Origin: JBBIUS01 sp037440105
GTDB taxonomy: Bacteria; Patescibacteriota; Patescibacteriia; XYB2-FULL-38-15
DNA: 42,725 nucleotides
NCBI GenBank assembly: GCA_037440105.1
Contig: JBBIUS010000005.1
Span: 1-42,725 of the forward strand
Reading direction: 5' to 3'
Shown piece after piece: positions 30,422-37,822 of the stretch. How positions within the stretch are numbered: position 1 is the stretch's first letter; each line of letters begins with the position of its first letter. The position numbers and the translations under genes were made by a program. The notes under the pieces were generated by a model, which saw only the letters and a list, made by a program, of their open reading frames with translations, searched no databases and was not told where the DNA came from.

Positions 30422-30580
30422 TTCAAAAGTTGGAAATTTTTGGACATAAAAACTGCCGGGAATCTGCAGACACGACAAGCACGGGGGTTAATTCTGCGTT
30501 TGTCTGGCTTTCGCTGGACTTTTACGCAGGATTTACTCTCTTGTCTGCAGGTTTCTGGCAGTTTTTATTTTGTTGTTTAG
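30422..30580 (+). ncRNA. Candidate rod-shaped noncoding RNA (6S-like shape)
   Basis: About 155 nt after the promoter at 30387. A 5' hairpin GTTCAAAA / TTTTGGAC (30420-30444) precedes a long rod. The closing stem is about 24 bp: AAAACTGCC, GGGAAT, CTGCAGACA paired with TGTCTGCAG, GTTTCT, GGCAGTTTT. Then come an asymmetric internal loop, a 10-bp stem AATTCTGCGT / ACGCAGGATT, and a terminal 7-bp stem GTCTGGC-TTTC-GCTGGAC. Several G-U pairs would be A-C mismatches on the other strand, so plus is the transcribed strand. It ends in TTTTTATTTT. A rod with a central bubble recalls 6S RNA, but I cannot assign it. Confidence 0.6.
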
Positions 30581-30585
30581 TAATT

Positions 30586-32568
30586 TTAAAAAGTAGGCGA
30601 ATTTATGTTGGCGTTCGTATTAGTATTTGTGTCTAACGGAGCTTCTTCTGCCGGCAAAGTAGCGCTTTCCTCGGGCGGTGGAGCGGGTTCTTTTCCAACT
30701 AAACAAACTGCGCTCCAGGGGACATAATGGCTTTTCCAAACCTCTGTTTTTGTTTCGCCATTCAAAGTTATTGTCCTTGTGAATTCTGCGTCAGCTCCAA
30801 TATGAGCTCGTTCAGTGCATTTTTTCACGCCTGGCGGGAGCTCTTCTGTTTCAATGATTTTAGTTGGGCCAGGGCTTACAAAATTGTAGATTTTTGGTTG
30901 GCTAATCTCAACTTTTCGTCCGTCAGAAGTTCCCCAAAGTTCAAAAATTAATTTATCGCCGTCAATTTTGGTTTGTAAAAGGAGATAGGCCGGCGTATCA
31001 TTAATAAATTTTAAATCTGGTCTTGGGTTATAAATCGTAGCATCCATTCCGGCTGGTTCATAATAAACAACCCGGTAAGAGTGAGGCTTTCTTTCAGTGA
31101 TCGGCAGGCCAGCGGAAAGAGCGACCCTGAATGTTGTTGTTCCGATTTGACAGAGCCCGCCGCCGTATTCAGGAATAGTTTTATCTCCTTTAATTACTAG
31201 TTCTGGGAGATAACCAGTTGCTCCGCTTACTTCGCCTAATGCCTTATTGAGCGAAAATTCTTCATTTGGTTCGATTAAGACGCCGTTTAATTTTGCTGCA
31301 CCAACCCGGATATTGTGTCTGCGGTTCGGAGGGCTACCAGCGAAATTAGACTCGCCGCGCCCAACGAGTTCCTTGATGCCTAAATTATTGACGTTCTCCA
31401 TTCGAATTTCAGGAGGAGTAGTTTTAATTACCAGTTGGATGGCTTCGTTTTCTGTTTTTGGTTCGTTTTTGCTATCGCAGATAACCGGGATTTTTTTGGT
31501 ATCAAAATTGAGAATGTAATTATTGATTTGATTGTAAGTTTCTTCTAAATCAACTTCTTTGCCTCCCTGATGAATTTGAAATTCCGCAACTTTTCCATTC
31601 TCAATTTTAAATTTTGCATTTTGTGGCTCAATATTTATCTCTTTTGCTATTGTTTTTAAATATTCTTGGACTTTAGTTTTATTTAAACCAACATCCACTG
31701 AGGAAGGCATCTGAAATTCTAACCAATCTATAATTTGATTTTGGGGAATTGCCCAGATCTTATTTTCTTCTTTTAAAGTTATTGAGCAAAGATCTGCTAA
31801 TTTTTTCGCTCTTTCCTGAGCAGCGGCTGTTTCTGCTTTTTTAATTTTTGGCTCATCTGGAATCAAATTAAGAAAAGTCGGTTCATATTTTAGTTCAGAA
31901 ACATTTTGAAAAGCCGCCTTGATGGCTGTGTCGTAATCAAAAATATAGCCTGGTTCCTCTGGCAGTACTTCGATAACTGTTTTTGATAAGTCAGGAGACT
32001 TGTTTTGGCTTACTGTAAGTTTTGCATTTTTGGCAGGTTGTTCTAAAGCGCTGAAATTTTCCTGGAGATTTTTTTTAATTTCATCTTCATTGAAGGAATA
32101 TTTTAGTTTTAATCGATGTCCAAAAATTAGCGATTTTAATCGATTTTTTAAATTTTGCGATAAAGAAGTATTGGTCCGGCCTAAATCAAAAGCTTCTTCA
32201 ACGGTTTTTTGATTTTCTAAAATAAAAATCGTCCTTGAGAGATCTGGATCAGATGCTGAAACAATCGAGGGAGTAACTACTTTTTTATTTTGGTAAACAA
32301 AAATCAACCCTTGTTCATTGAAAATTTTTGTTGCTTGATCGAGGGCTTCTAATGCTTGATCTTTTGTTTTGCCGCCTAAATTTATTTGTCCAACCTTTAC
32401 GCCAAGGTATATTCTTTCGGCAAAAGTTTTTTCAAAAGCCAAAGTTAAACTAATAGCAATTGTTAAGAATAAAAAAATGGCAGAAATTAAAGAAGGCCAT
32501 TTTTTTATTTTTTGACTTTTTGTTTTTTTCAAAGATTTTTGGGCGGTTGGTTTGGCTTTTTTTGCCAT
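30586..32568 (-). CDS. VanW-family protein
   Basis: 660 residues. Basic N-terminus and one membrane helix (about 27-48). Residues 55-370 hold two repeats of the putative peptidoglycan-binding type (IYLGVKVGQINLGGKTKDQA; IEPQNAKFKIENGKVAEFQI). Then the VanW domain: GRGESNFAGSPPNRRHNI, FSLNKALGEVSGATGYLPE, YGGGLCQIGTTTFRVAL, RKPHSYRVVYYEPAGMDATI. The C-terminus is a low-complexity Pro/Glu and Asn/Thr tail (DTNTNTNANINS). Role of VanW is unresolved; a cell-wall function outside the membrane is likely. It starts 4 bp after the DUF3006 gene. Confidence 0.92.
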   Translation of the reverse strand: MAKKAKPTAQKSLKKTKSQKIKKWPSLISAIFLFLTIAISLTLAFEKTFAERIYLGVKVGQINLGGKTKDQALEALDQATKIFNEQGLIFVYQNKKVVTPSIVSASDPDLSRTIFILENQKTVEEAFDLGRTNTSLSQNLKNRLKSLIFGHRLKLKYSFNEDEIKKNLQENFSALEQPAKNAKLTVSQNKSPDLSKTVIEVLPEEPGYIFDYDTAIKAAFQNVSELKYEPTFLNLIPDEPKIKKAETAAAQERAKKLADLCSITLKEENKIWAIPQNQIIDWLEFQMPSSVDVGLNKTKVQEYLKTIAKEINIEPQNAKFKIENGKVAEFQIHQGGKEVDLEETYNQINNYILNFDTKKIPVICDSKNEPKTENEAIQLVIKTTPPEIRMENVNNLGIKELVGRGESNFAGSPPNRRHNIRVGAAKLNGVLIEPNEEFSLNKALGEVSGATGYLPELVIKGDKTIPEYGGGLCQIGTTTFRVALSAGLPITERKPHSYRVVYYEPAGMDATIYNPRPDLKFINDTPAYLLLQTKIDGDKLIFELWGTSDGRKVEISQPKIYNFVSPGPTKIIETEELPPGVKKCTERAHIGADAEFTRTITLNGETKTEVWKSHYVPWSAVCLVGKEPAPPPEESATLPAEEAPLDTNTNTNANINSPTF

Positions 32569-32572
32569 AGGT

Positions 32573-32815
32573 TTATGTTTTTTCGGGTCGTAGAATTTCT
32601 TCGAGGATGGTTTTAGCTAATTTAGCTCTCTCTTCTTCATCAGCTTTGCTTGTGCTAAGATTGAGACGTACCAAACTCCCTTCTTTCGCATCTTCTGGCA
32701 GGCGGGAAGTTGGCCAAAGAATTTCCTGTTTATCGTCCGTTTTAAGGACAGCAAAATCGTTTTCTATGCGGTCAATAGTCGCTTTTATAAAAAATTTTTT
32801 AATTTCGTTAGTCAT
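32573..32815 (-). CDS. DUF3006-like small protein
   Basis: 80 residues. ATIDRIENDFAVLKTDDKQE and the following WPTSRLPEDAKEGSLVRL match the DUF3006 pattern, a small beta-rich domain of unknown function. Transcribed just ahead of the VanW gene with a 4-bp gap, so probably co-translated. Confidence 0.75.
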   Translation of the reverse strand: MTNEIKKFFIKATIDRIENDFAVLKTDDKQEILWPTSRLPEDAKEGSLVRLNLSTSKADEEERAKLAKTILEEILRPEKT

Positions 32816-32922
32816 TTTAGATTAAAAGGTAGATTTATGTACATCTAAAATAGATGTTGCACTTTTTAAAAAAAGTTATATCGAAAAAGCAAAATGAACA
32901 AGAAAAATAAGCACTGGCAAAG

Positions 32923-33378
32923 TCAAGATTCTTCTTTAACTTTTACTGAATAGTTTTTTAATAGTTTTGGTAGAGTAATGGTTAAAAGGCCGCTTTTTAA
33001 AGTTGCTTTAACCTTATCAATTTTTATATTTGTTGGCAGAAGAATTGAGCGAGAAAATCCCCCCCAGTAACATTCTTTATATAGATATTCTTTAGTTTCG
33101 GAATCATCTAACTCTCTTTTCCCTCTGATTGTTACCATGTCATTATTGATGATAATTTTTAAATCTTCCGGTTTAACACCCGCGAGAGTTGATTTAATGA
33201 CAATGTTTTGGTCTGTTTGATAAACATCAACAGAAAGTTCGCCTTCGTATTCTTTTTCTAACCATTTTTCGTTAATTGATTGAATTTGTTCGGGCGAAAA
33301 TAAATATTCGTCTTCTTTTTTTTCATCAATTGCCTTTTGTTTACTGGGGCTAAATTTTTTTAAAAAAAATTTAAACAT
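32923..33378 (-). CDS. Hsp20/alpha-crystallin small heat shock protein
   Basis: 151 residues. A variable N-terminal arm of about 45 residues is followed by the alpha-crystallin domain (about 46-140): VDVYQTDQNIVIKSTLAGVK, INNDMVTIRGKREL, and GGFSRSILLPTNIKIDKVKA with LKSGLLTITLPK at the end. An ATP-independent chaperone that holds unfolding proteins. I see no CIRCE element upstream. Separate from neighbouring genes by about 100 bp on each side. Confidence 0.93.
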   Translation of the reverse strand: MFKFFLKKFSPSKQKAIDEKKEDEYLFSPEQIQSINEKWLEKEYEGELSVDVYQTDQNIVIKSTLAGVKPEDLKIIINNDMVTIRGKRELDDSETKEYLYKECYWGGFSRSILLPTNIKIDKVKATLKSGLLTITLPKLLKNYSVKVKEES

Positions 33379-33434
33379 AGTTTTTCAATTAGTCAAGGGT
33401 TTAATTTATAAAATTATAACGATTTTTAAAATAG

Positions 33435-33462
33435 TTGTCAAAAAAATTTTTTTTGTTATAAT
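33435..33462 (+). promoter_or_regulatory. Promoter of tRNA-Glu
   Basis: TTGTCA (33435-33440), 16 nt ending in TGT, TATAAT (33457-33462). Confidence 0.7.
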
Positions 33463-33497
33463 AAAATTTAATAAATGTGGTTAAAAATTGATAACCT

Positions 33498-33575
33498 GGC
33501 CCCATCGTCTAGCCTGGTCTAGGACACCACGCTTTCAATGTGGTAACTCGGGTTCAAATCCCGATGGGGCTACCA
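33498..33575 (+). tRNA. tRNA-Glu (TTC)
   Basis: Acceptor GGCCCCA paired with TGGGGCT (G1-U72 wobble), anticodon loop CTTTCAA giving TTC, T-arm CGGGTTCAAATCCCG, then A and an encoded CCA. The other two tRNAs in the window lack CCA. Confidence 0.95.
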
Positions 33576-33691
33576 GTTAAAATTGAAAAAAGAAACTAAA
33601 ATTAAAGATAAAAATTTTTTTTGCGGCCTTCCTGGTTATATTAGAGGGAGGTTATTTTTTTGACATAATTAAAAAGATTTTAAGAATTTTT

Positions 33692-34753
33692 ATGGTTATT
33701 TTAGGTATTGAAACCTCTTGTGATGAGACAAGTGCAGCCGTTTTGGAGGTTCAAGAATCGCGATTTATGGTCCGCAGTAATATTGTTTCATCGCAGATTA
33801 AAATTCACGAAAAATATGGTGGGGTTGTTCCTGAGGTTGCGGCGCGAAAACATGTGGAAACAATTTTGCCAATTTTAGGAAAAGTGCTAGGCAAACGGGC
33901 TAAAAAAAATATTGATGCGATCGCCGTAGCGGTTGGTCCTGGTCTTGTCACTTCACTTTTAGTTGGAGCAGAAATAGGGCGAGTTTTATCTTATGTCTTA
34001 AATAAACCATTAATTGCTGTAAATCATATTGAAGCACATATTTATGCAAATTGGCTCTCACCAATTTGTAATGTCAAATGTCAAACGCCAAATGTCAAAA
34101 CTATTGAATTTCCGGTTCTTTGTCTTGTGGTAAGTGGTGGGCATACTGAATTAGTCTTGATGCGAGACCATGGAGATTATAAAATTGTTGGTCAAACGCG
34201 AGATGATGCGGCTGGTGAATGTTTCGATAAAACAGCAAAAATTTTGGGACTAGGATATCCCGGCGGTCCAATAATTTCTGCTGAAGCCGAAAAGTTCAAA
34301 ATTTCAAACTCTAAGTTTCAAGTCGAATTGCCCAGACCAATGATTGATTCGTCAGATTTTGATTTTTCATTTGCTGGCTTGAAGACTGCCGTGCTGTATG
34401 GCGTAAGAGATTTAATAAAAAGTTACAAAATGGAAGAAATCCAGCCGCCTATGGCCCATGAAATTCAAGAAGCAATTGTCGATGTACTTGTCGCTAAGAC
34501 AGTCAAAGCGGCAAAAAAGTTTAATGTCAAAACCGTGATGCTGGCCGGAGGTGTTTCGGCCAACAAACATTTGCGCCAGCAATTTGTGGCGACTACAAAA
34601 AAAGAAATGCCAAATACTAAATACCAAATACCAGATACTAAATACTGTACAGACAACGCTGCCATGATTGCCGCGGCCGGGTATTTTCATGCCGTAAAAA
34701 AAGATTTTACGCCGTGGCAAAAATTAAAAGTTAACCCAAACTGGGAATTATAG
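33692..34753 (+). CDS. tsaD: tRNA N6-threonylcarbamoyl transferase TsaD
   Basis: 353 residues. It transfers the threonylcarbamoyl group to A37 of tRNA, with TsaB and TsaE. Motifs: VILGIETSCDETSAAVL, the metal-binding HIEAH of NHIEAHIYANW, VVSGGHTELVLM, GLGYPGGP, DFSFAGLKTAVLYG, and MLAGGVSANKHLRQQF with CTDNAAMIAAAGY. Three inserts coded by heptamer arrays interrupt it: after IYANWLSPI (CNVKCQTPNVK), before VELPRPM (KFKISNSKFQ), and after TTKKEM (PNTKYQIPDTKY). TTGACA lies at 33660, only about 30 nt before the ATG, so the mRNA may be nearly leaderless. Confidence 0.96.
   Translation: MVILGIETSCDETSAAVLEVQESRFMVRSNIVSSQIKIHEKYGGVVPEVAARKHVETILPILGKVLGKRAKKNIDAIAVAVGPGLVTSLLVGAEIGRVLSYVLNKPLIAVNHIEAHIYANWLSPICNVKCQTPNVKTIEFPVLCLVVSGGHTELVLMRDHGDYKIVGQTRDDAAGECFDKTAKILGLGYPGGPIISAEAEKFKISNSKFQVELPRPMIDSSDFDFSFAGLKTAVLYGVRDLIKSYKMEEIQPPMAHEIQEAIVDVLVAKTVKAAKKFNVKTVMLAGGVSANKHLRQQFVATTKKEMPNTKYQIPDTKYCTDNAAMIAAAGYFHAVKKDFTPWQKLKVNPNWEL
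34070..34097. repeat. Heptamer array inside tsaD (1)
   Basis: AATGTCA, AATGTCA, AACGCCA, AATGTCA; in frame. Confidence 0.93.
34292..34325. repeat. Heptamer array inside tsaD (2)
   Basis: AGTTCAA, AATTTCA, AACTCTA, AGTTTCA, AGTCGA; in frame, more degenerate. Confidence 0.8.
34611..34645. repeat. Heptamer array inside tsaD (3)
   Basis: CAAATAC, TAAATAC, CAAATAC, CAGATAC, TAAATAC; in frame, shortly before the CTDN active-site motif. Confidence 0.95.
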
Positions 34754-34814
34754 AAGTAAATTCATATTTTTAAATTACTTCCCTCTAACAAAACTGATAA
34801 AAAATGATAAAATA

Positions 34815-34856
34815 TAAACGGACAGAAAGGACCGATCGGCACCAAAAATCCGTTTA
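34815..34856. repeat. CCGATCGG hairpin element, left of PaaX/Cas2-like gene
   Basis: Outer arms TAAACGGA (34815-34822) / TCCGTTTA (34849-34856) around the core palindrome CCGATCGG (34832-34839). Related copies at 35410 and 41114. Confidence 0.8.
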
Positions 34857-34878
34857 ATATAATATTAAAAGTTTAGTT

Positions 34879-35409
34879 ATGAAACCGGAATCGTTTACAT
34901 TTCGAATTTTAAAAACGTTAATGGAAGTTTATAATGAAAGCACGTGGACTTATCGCCATCCTTGGAGCGTTCTTTCATCAATGCCTGAGTATCAAAAACT
35001 AAAAAGAAAAAAGTTATACGACGGATATTGTTATCTTTTAAAGAAAAAATATCTTTGTAAATTAGGTGAAAAGTATGAGTTAACGAGTAAGGCAAAGGAA
35101 CTTTTAAGGGCAAGAAATTTAGAAGAACTCCTGCGAATCAAAAAGAAAAAGTGGGATAAAAAGTGGCGAATTGTTATTTTTGACATTCCTGAAACAATGA
35201 GAGCAAAAAGGAAAAAACTTAGAGGATTATTAGGCCGCTTGGGATTTCAAAAAATACAAAAAAGTGTTTGGCTGACACCTTATGATTTTCTCGGTGAGGT
35301 AGAAGAATTGGCACGCGAAGAAAATTTGTTAAAATTTCTTTTATTGATTGAAACCAAGAAGTTAAGCAGGTTTTCAGAGTTTGAAAGAGAATTTTTTGGG
35401 AAAAAATAA
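34879..35409 (+). CDS. PaaX-like regulator with Cas2-like C-terminal domain
   Basis: 176 residues. Residues 1-75 look like a winged-helix domain (TFRILKTLMEVYNEST, then LYDGYCYLLKKKYLCKLGEK). Residues about 90-150 (WDKKWRIVIFDIPETMRAKR, LRGLLGRLGFQKIQKSVWLT) match the ferredoxin-like fold shared by PaaX and Cas2, including the Asp after the first strand (VIFDIP) and the KSVW motif. In CPR genomes such proteins are usually named PaaX or standalone Cas2; no CRISPR array or other Cas protein is present. The gene is bracketed by two CCGATCGG hairpins whose outer arms share AAACGGAC. It could regulate itself through them or be a small mobile cassette. Confidence 0.8.
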   Translation: MKPESFTFRILKTLMEVYNESTWTYRHPWSVLSSMPEYQKLKRKKLYDGYCYLLKKKYLCKLGEKYELTSKAKELLRARNLEELLRIKKKKWDKKWRIVIFDIPETMRAKRKKLRGLLGRLGFQKIQKSVWLTPYDFLGEVEELAREENLLKFLLLIETKKLSRFSEFEREFFGKK

Positions 35410-35449
35410 AAACGGACTTTTGGGTCCGATCGGGCCTAGAAGTCCGTTT
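35410..35449. repeat. CCGATCGG hairpin element, right of PaaX/Cas2-like gene
   Basis: AAACGGACTT (35410-35419) / AAGTCCGTTT (35440-35449); inner stem GGTCC-GATC-GGGCC. Begins one base after the stop codon of the PaaX/Cas2-like gene. Confidence 0.9.
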
Positions 35450-35461
35450 AGTGGAAAATTT

Positions 35462-35926
35462 ATGAGTTTATTTATGAAAAAAATTACAAAAACATGCGTT
35501 TCAAATAATGAAAAAGATACGTTCAAGTTTGCCAAAAAATTTGCAAAGAAACTGCACGGGGGAGAGGCGATTTGTTTGATTGGTGAACTTGGTGCCGGAA
35601 AAACAGTTTTTGTTAAAGGTTTGGCGTGCGGATTGGGGATTAAACAAAAAATTCACAGTCCGACTTTTTTATTGATGAAAATATACAAGATACGAAATAC
35701 GAAATACAAGATACGCAATTTAGTTCATGTGGATGCGTACCGTCTCTTGGGGGCGGATGAATTAATTGATATTGGATTATTAGATTGGCTTGGTCGGGCG
35801 GATGTGGTGACAGTGATTGAGTGGGCGGACAAAGTATCAAAATTGTTGCGCGGTAAGAAAGTAATAAAAATAAAAATTGAGTTAGGTAAGCAACCAGAGG
35901 GAAGAATTATCAAAATAACAAAATAA
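35462..35926 (+). CDS. tsaE: tRNA threonylcarbamoyladenosine biosynthesis ATPase TsaE
   Basis: 154 residues from the ATG at 35462, preceded by GTGGAA; the ATG at 35474 is an alternative, and codons further upstream lie in the hairpin element. P-loop LIGELGAGKTVFVKGLA, then the SPTF motif (IHSPTFLLMKIY), LVHVDAYRL and VIEWADKV, all typical of TsaE. It powers turnover of the TsaBD complex in t6A formation, and tsaD is one gene upstream. An insert KIRNTKYKIRN between SPTF and LVHVDAYRL is encoded by a heptamer array (35683-35717). Confidence 0.95.
   Translation: MSLFMKKITKTCVSNNEKDTFKFAKKFAKKLHGGEAICLIGELGAGKTVFVKGLACGLGIKQKIHSPTFLLMKIYKIRNTKYKIRNLVHVDAYRLLGADELIDIGLLDWLGRADVVTVIEWADKVSKLLRGKKVIKIKIELGKQPEGRIIKITK
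35683..35717. repeat. Heptamer array inside tsaE
   Basis: ATACAAG, ATACGAA, ATACGAA, ATACAAG, ATACGCA; in frame. Confidence 0.95.
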
Positions 35927-35942
35927 CAAGATAACAAGAAAG
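35911..35942. repeat. Octamer array at the tsaE 3' end
   Basis: CAAAATAA, CAAAATAA, CAAGATAA, CAAGAAAG. Supplies the tsaE stop codon. Confidence 0.9.
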
Positions 35943-35943
35943 C

Positions 35944-35975
35944 AAAAGCGACCCGGAGGGTCGCTTTAATTTTAC
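35944..35975. terminator. Bidirectional terminator between tsaE and pilB
   Basis: AAAAGCGACCC-GGA-GGGTCGCTTT, then AATTTT. The two genes converge here. Confidence 0.85.
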
Positions 35976-36000
35976 TCTGGCGTTATTTTCTTGTTTTGAT

Positions 36001-37725
36001 TTACTCCGCAGCGGCAAAAATTTCTCCAACAGATGTGATGCCTGCCAAAGCTTTAAGCAATCCATCAGCAACCATTGGAACCATACCGGCCCGAACGGCT
36101 GCTTCCTGCATAGCATATTCTGAGGCCTGTTCAGACAAAATATTTTTTTCAATCTCCGGGCTCATCGTCATAATTTCATAGATGCCGATTCTGCCTTTAT
36201 AACCAATAAAATTGCAAGCTTCGCAACCCCTTCCTCGGTAAAATTTTAAATTTTTAAGATCAAGGCGATATTTTTTTTGGATGTCTTCTGGAAGTTCGGA
36301 AAGAATTTTTTTGACTCGTTCTAAAGTTTGGTTGTTCAATTTTTCTTCTTCTTTGCATTCCTCGCAGATTCGGCGGACAAGGCGCTGACCAATAACGGCA
36401 TTTAGCGCCGGAGCCAAAAGAAACGATTTTGCTCCCATAGCAAGAAAACGAGGGACAGCGCCGGCCGCGCTGTTGGTATGGATAGTGGAAATAACAAGGT
36501 GCCCAGTAAGAGCGGCTTGAATAGCAATTTCTGCTGTTTCAAGGTCACGGATTTCTCCAACCATAACAACATCCGGGTCTTGGCGCAAAATTGAGCGCAA
36601 ACCTTTGGCAAATGTATAATCTCGGGAATAGTCAACTTGGCTTTGATTTATGCCAGGAAGGCGGTATTCAATTGGGTCTTCAAGAGTGATTATTTTAACT
36701 CCTGGCTCATTAAGTTTATTTAGGATTGCATAAAGAGTAGTTGTTTTACCAGAACCAGTTGGGCCAGTTGTTACAATCATGCCGTTTGGTCTTTCTACTT
36801 CTTTTTTAAGTTGGCTGAAAGCCGGTTCCCAAAGACCGAGGTCTTCAAAGCGGAGTCCGGCTGTTGTCGGCATAAGAAGCCTCATAACCACCGACTCTCC
36901 ATAAGAGGTAGGAAGGCAAGAGACACGGACATCGATTTTTCCTTCTTTAAGATAAATAGTAAAACGTCCGTCCTGAGGAATGTCAGTAATGTTTATTTTT
37001 AAGCCAGCCAGCAGTTTAATGCGGGAAATAATTTTTGTCCAAAGATCTTTTGGTAGAGTTGTCGCGTCGTGGAGAACCCCGTCGATTCTGAATCTCACTT
37101 TGATATCCTTTTCTTCTGCTTCAATATGAATGTCAGAAGAGCGGGCATTAATTGAAGCAGCAATAATCATAACTACAATATCGGTTATGCTTGCTTTTTG
37201 GATTTTTTCTTGAAGCGCTCTAAAATTCGTAATCTCTTTTTCAAATCTTAAAAGATCTGTTTCAGTAACTTCAACTCCTTTTACTATTTTTTTCGGCGTT
37301 GGAATAGCGGCATAAAGTTTGAAAGCGGAGTTAAAACTGTGTTCTGAGATTAAATAGATAGCACCGTGGCCATGGAATTTGTCTTCCAGGCTTAAAAGAA
37401 GTTCTTGAATTTGTGGATTTGTCGGATCAACTGCTCCAATCCTGATCTCTGTTCCTGTATTTAAAAAGCAAATTACTTTTAATTGTTCAGCAATTTCTTT
37501 AGGTATTGAAGAAAGAGTTTCAGGGCTAATAGGAAACCCTTTAAGATTTATGTAAGGAAAACCTAAAGCAGCAGCTTTTTGAGCAGCTGCCTTTTCTTTT
37601 TCTTTTAGAGCGATTTCTGCCATTTTTTCTTCAAATTTTTCCTTTGTTTCTTCAGAAACAATTTCTGGTGCGGCAGAACGTTTGTTTGAGTACTGTTTTA
37701 AGAGGTCTTCAATTGATTGAGGCAT
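36001..37725 (-). CDS. pilB: Type IV pilus/type II secretion assembly ATPase (PilB/GspE)
   Basis: 574 residues. N-terminal domain about 1-170, then the hexameric motor: ASDIHIEAEEKDIKVRFRID-like stretch (here RSSDIHIEAEEKDIKVRFRI), Walker A GPTGSGKTTTLYAIL, Asp box GVKIITLEDPIEYRLPGINQ, Walker B DPDVVMVGEIRDLETAEIA, His box LTGHLVISTIHTN. A tetra-Cys zinc site follows (CEECKEEE and CEACNFIGYKGR). It drives pilus extension or secretion from the cytoplasmic face. No other pilus gene is adjacent. The start codon abuts an inverted array (37731-37818) and has no visible Shine-Dalgarno. Confidence 0.95.
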   Translation of the reverse strand: MPQSIEDLLKQYSNKRSAAPEIVSEETKEKFEEKMAEIALKEKEKAAAQKAAALGFPYINLKGFPISPETLSSIPKEIAEQLKVICFLNTGTEIRIGAVDPTNPQIQELLLSLEDKFHGHGAIYLISEHSFNSAFKLYAAIPTPKKIVKGVEVTETDLLRFEKEITNFRALQEKIQKASITDIVVMIIAASINARSSDIHIEAEEKDIKVRFRIDGVLHDATTLPKDLWTKIISRIKLLAGLKINITDIPQDGRFTIYLKEGKIDVRVSCLPTSYGESVVMRLLMPTTAGLRFEDLGLWEPAFSQLKKEVERPNGMIVTTGPTGSGKTTTLYAILNKLNEPGVKIITLEDPIEYRLPGINQSQVDYSRDYTFAKGLRSILRQDPDVVMVGEIRDLETAEIAIQAALTGHLVISTIHTNSAAGAVPRFLAMGAKSFLLAPALNAVIGQRLVRRICEECKEEEKLNNQTLERVKKILSELPEDIQKKYRLDLKNLKFYRGRGCEACNFIGYKGRIGIYEIMTMSPEIEKNILSEQASEYAMQEAAVRAGMVPMVADGLLKALAGITSVGEIFAAAE

Positions 37726-37730
37726 AAATG

Positions 37731-37818
37731 TGATACGAATCTACAAATGAAATGCGAATCAACAAATATGCGAATTTGTAAATTCGTAGATTCGTTTAAA
37801 ATTCGTTGATTCGTATCA
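37731..37818. repeat. Inverted array between pilB and the membrane-protein gene
   Basis: Perfect 11-bp ends TGATACGAATC (37731-37741) / GATTCGTATCA (37808-37818), with further units of the CGAATC / GATTCG type inside. It fills the whole gap before the pilB start codon. Confidence 0.92.
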
Positions 37819-37822
37819 TATT

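Noticed and set aside
30406..30636. A 76-residue protein from 30406
   Set aside because: The start codon lies inside the -10 region, there is no ribosome site, and the DNA is explained by a long RNA hairpin.
32816..33430. CIRCE-type heat-shock operator for hsp20
   Set aside because: No TTAGCACTC inverted repeat is present upstream of the gene.
34879..35409. Functional Cas2
   Set aside because: It has a winged-helix N-terminus and no cas1 or array; PaaX-like is the better description.
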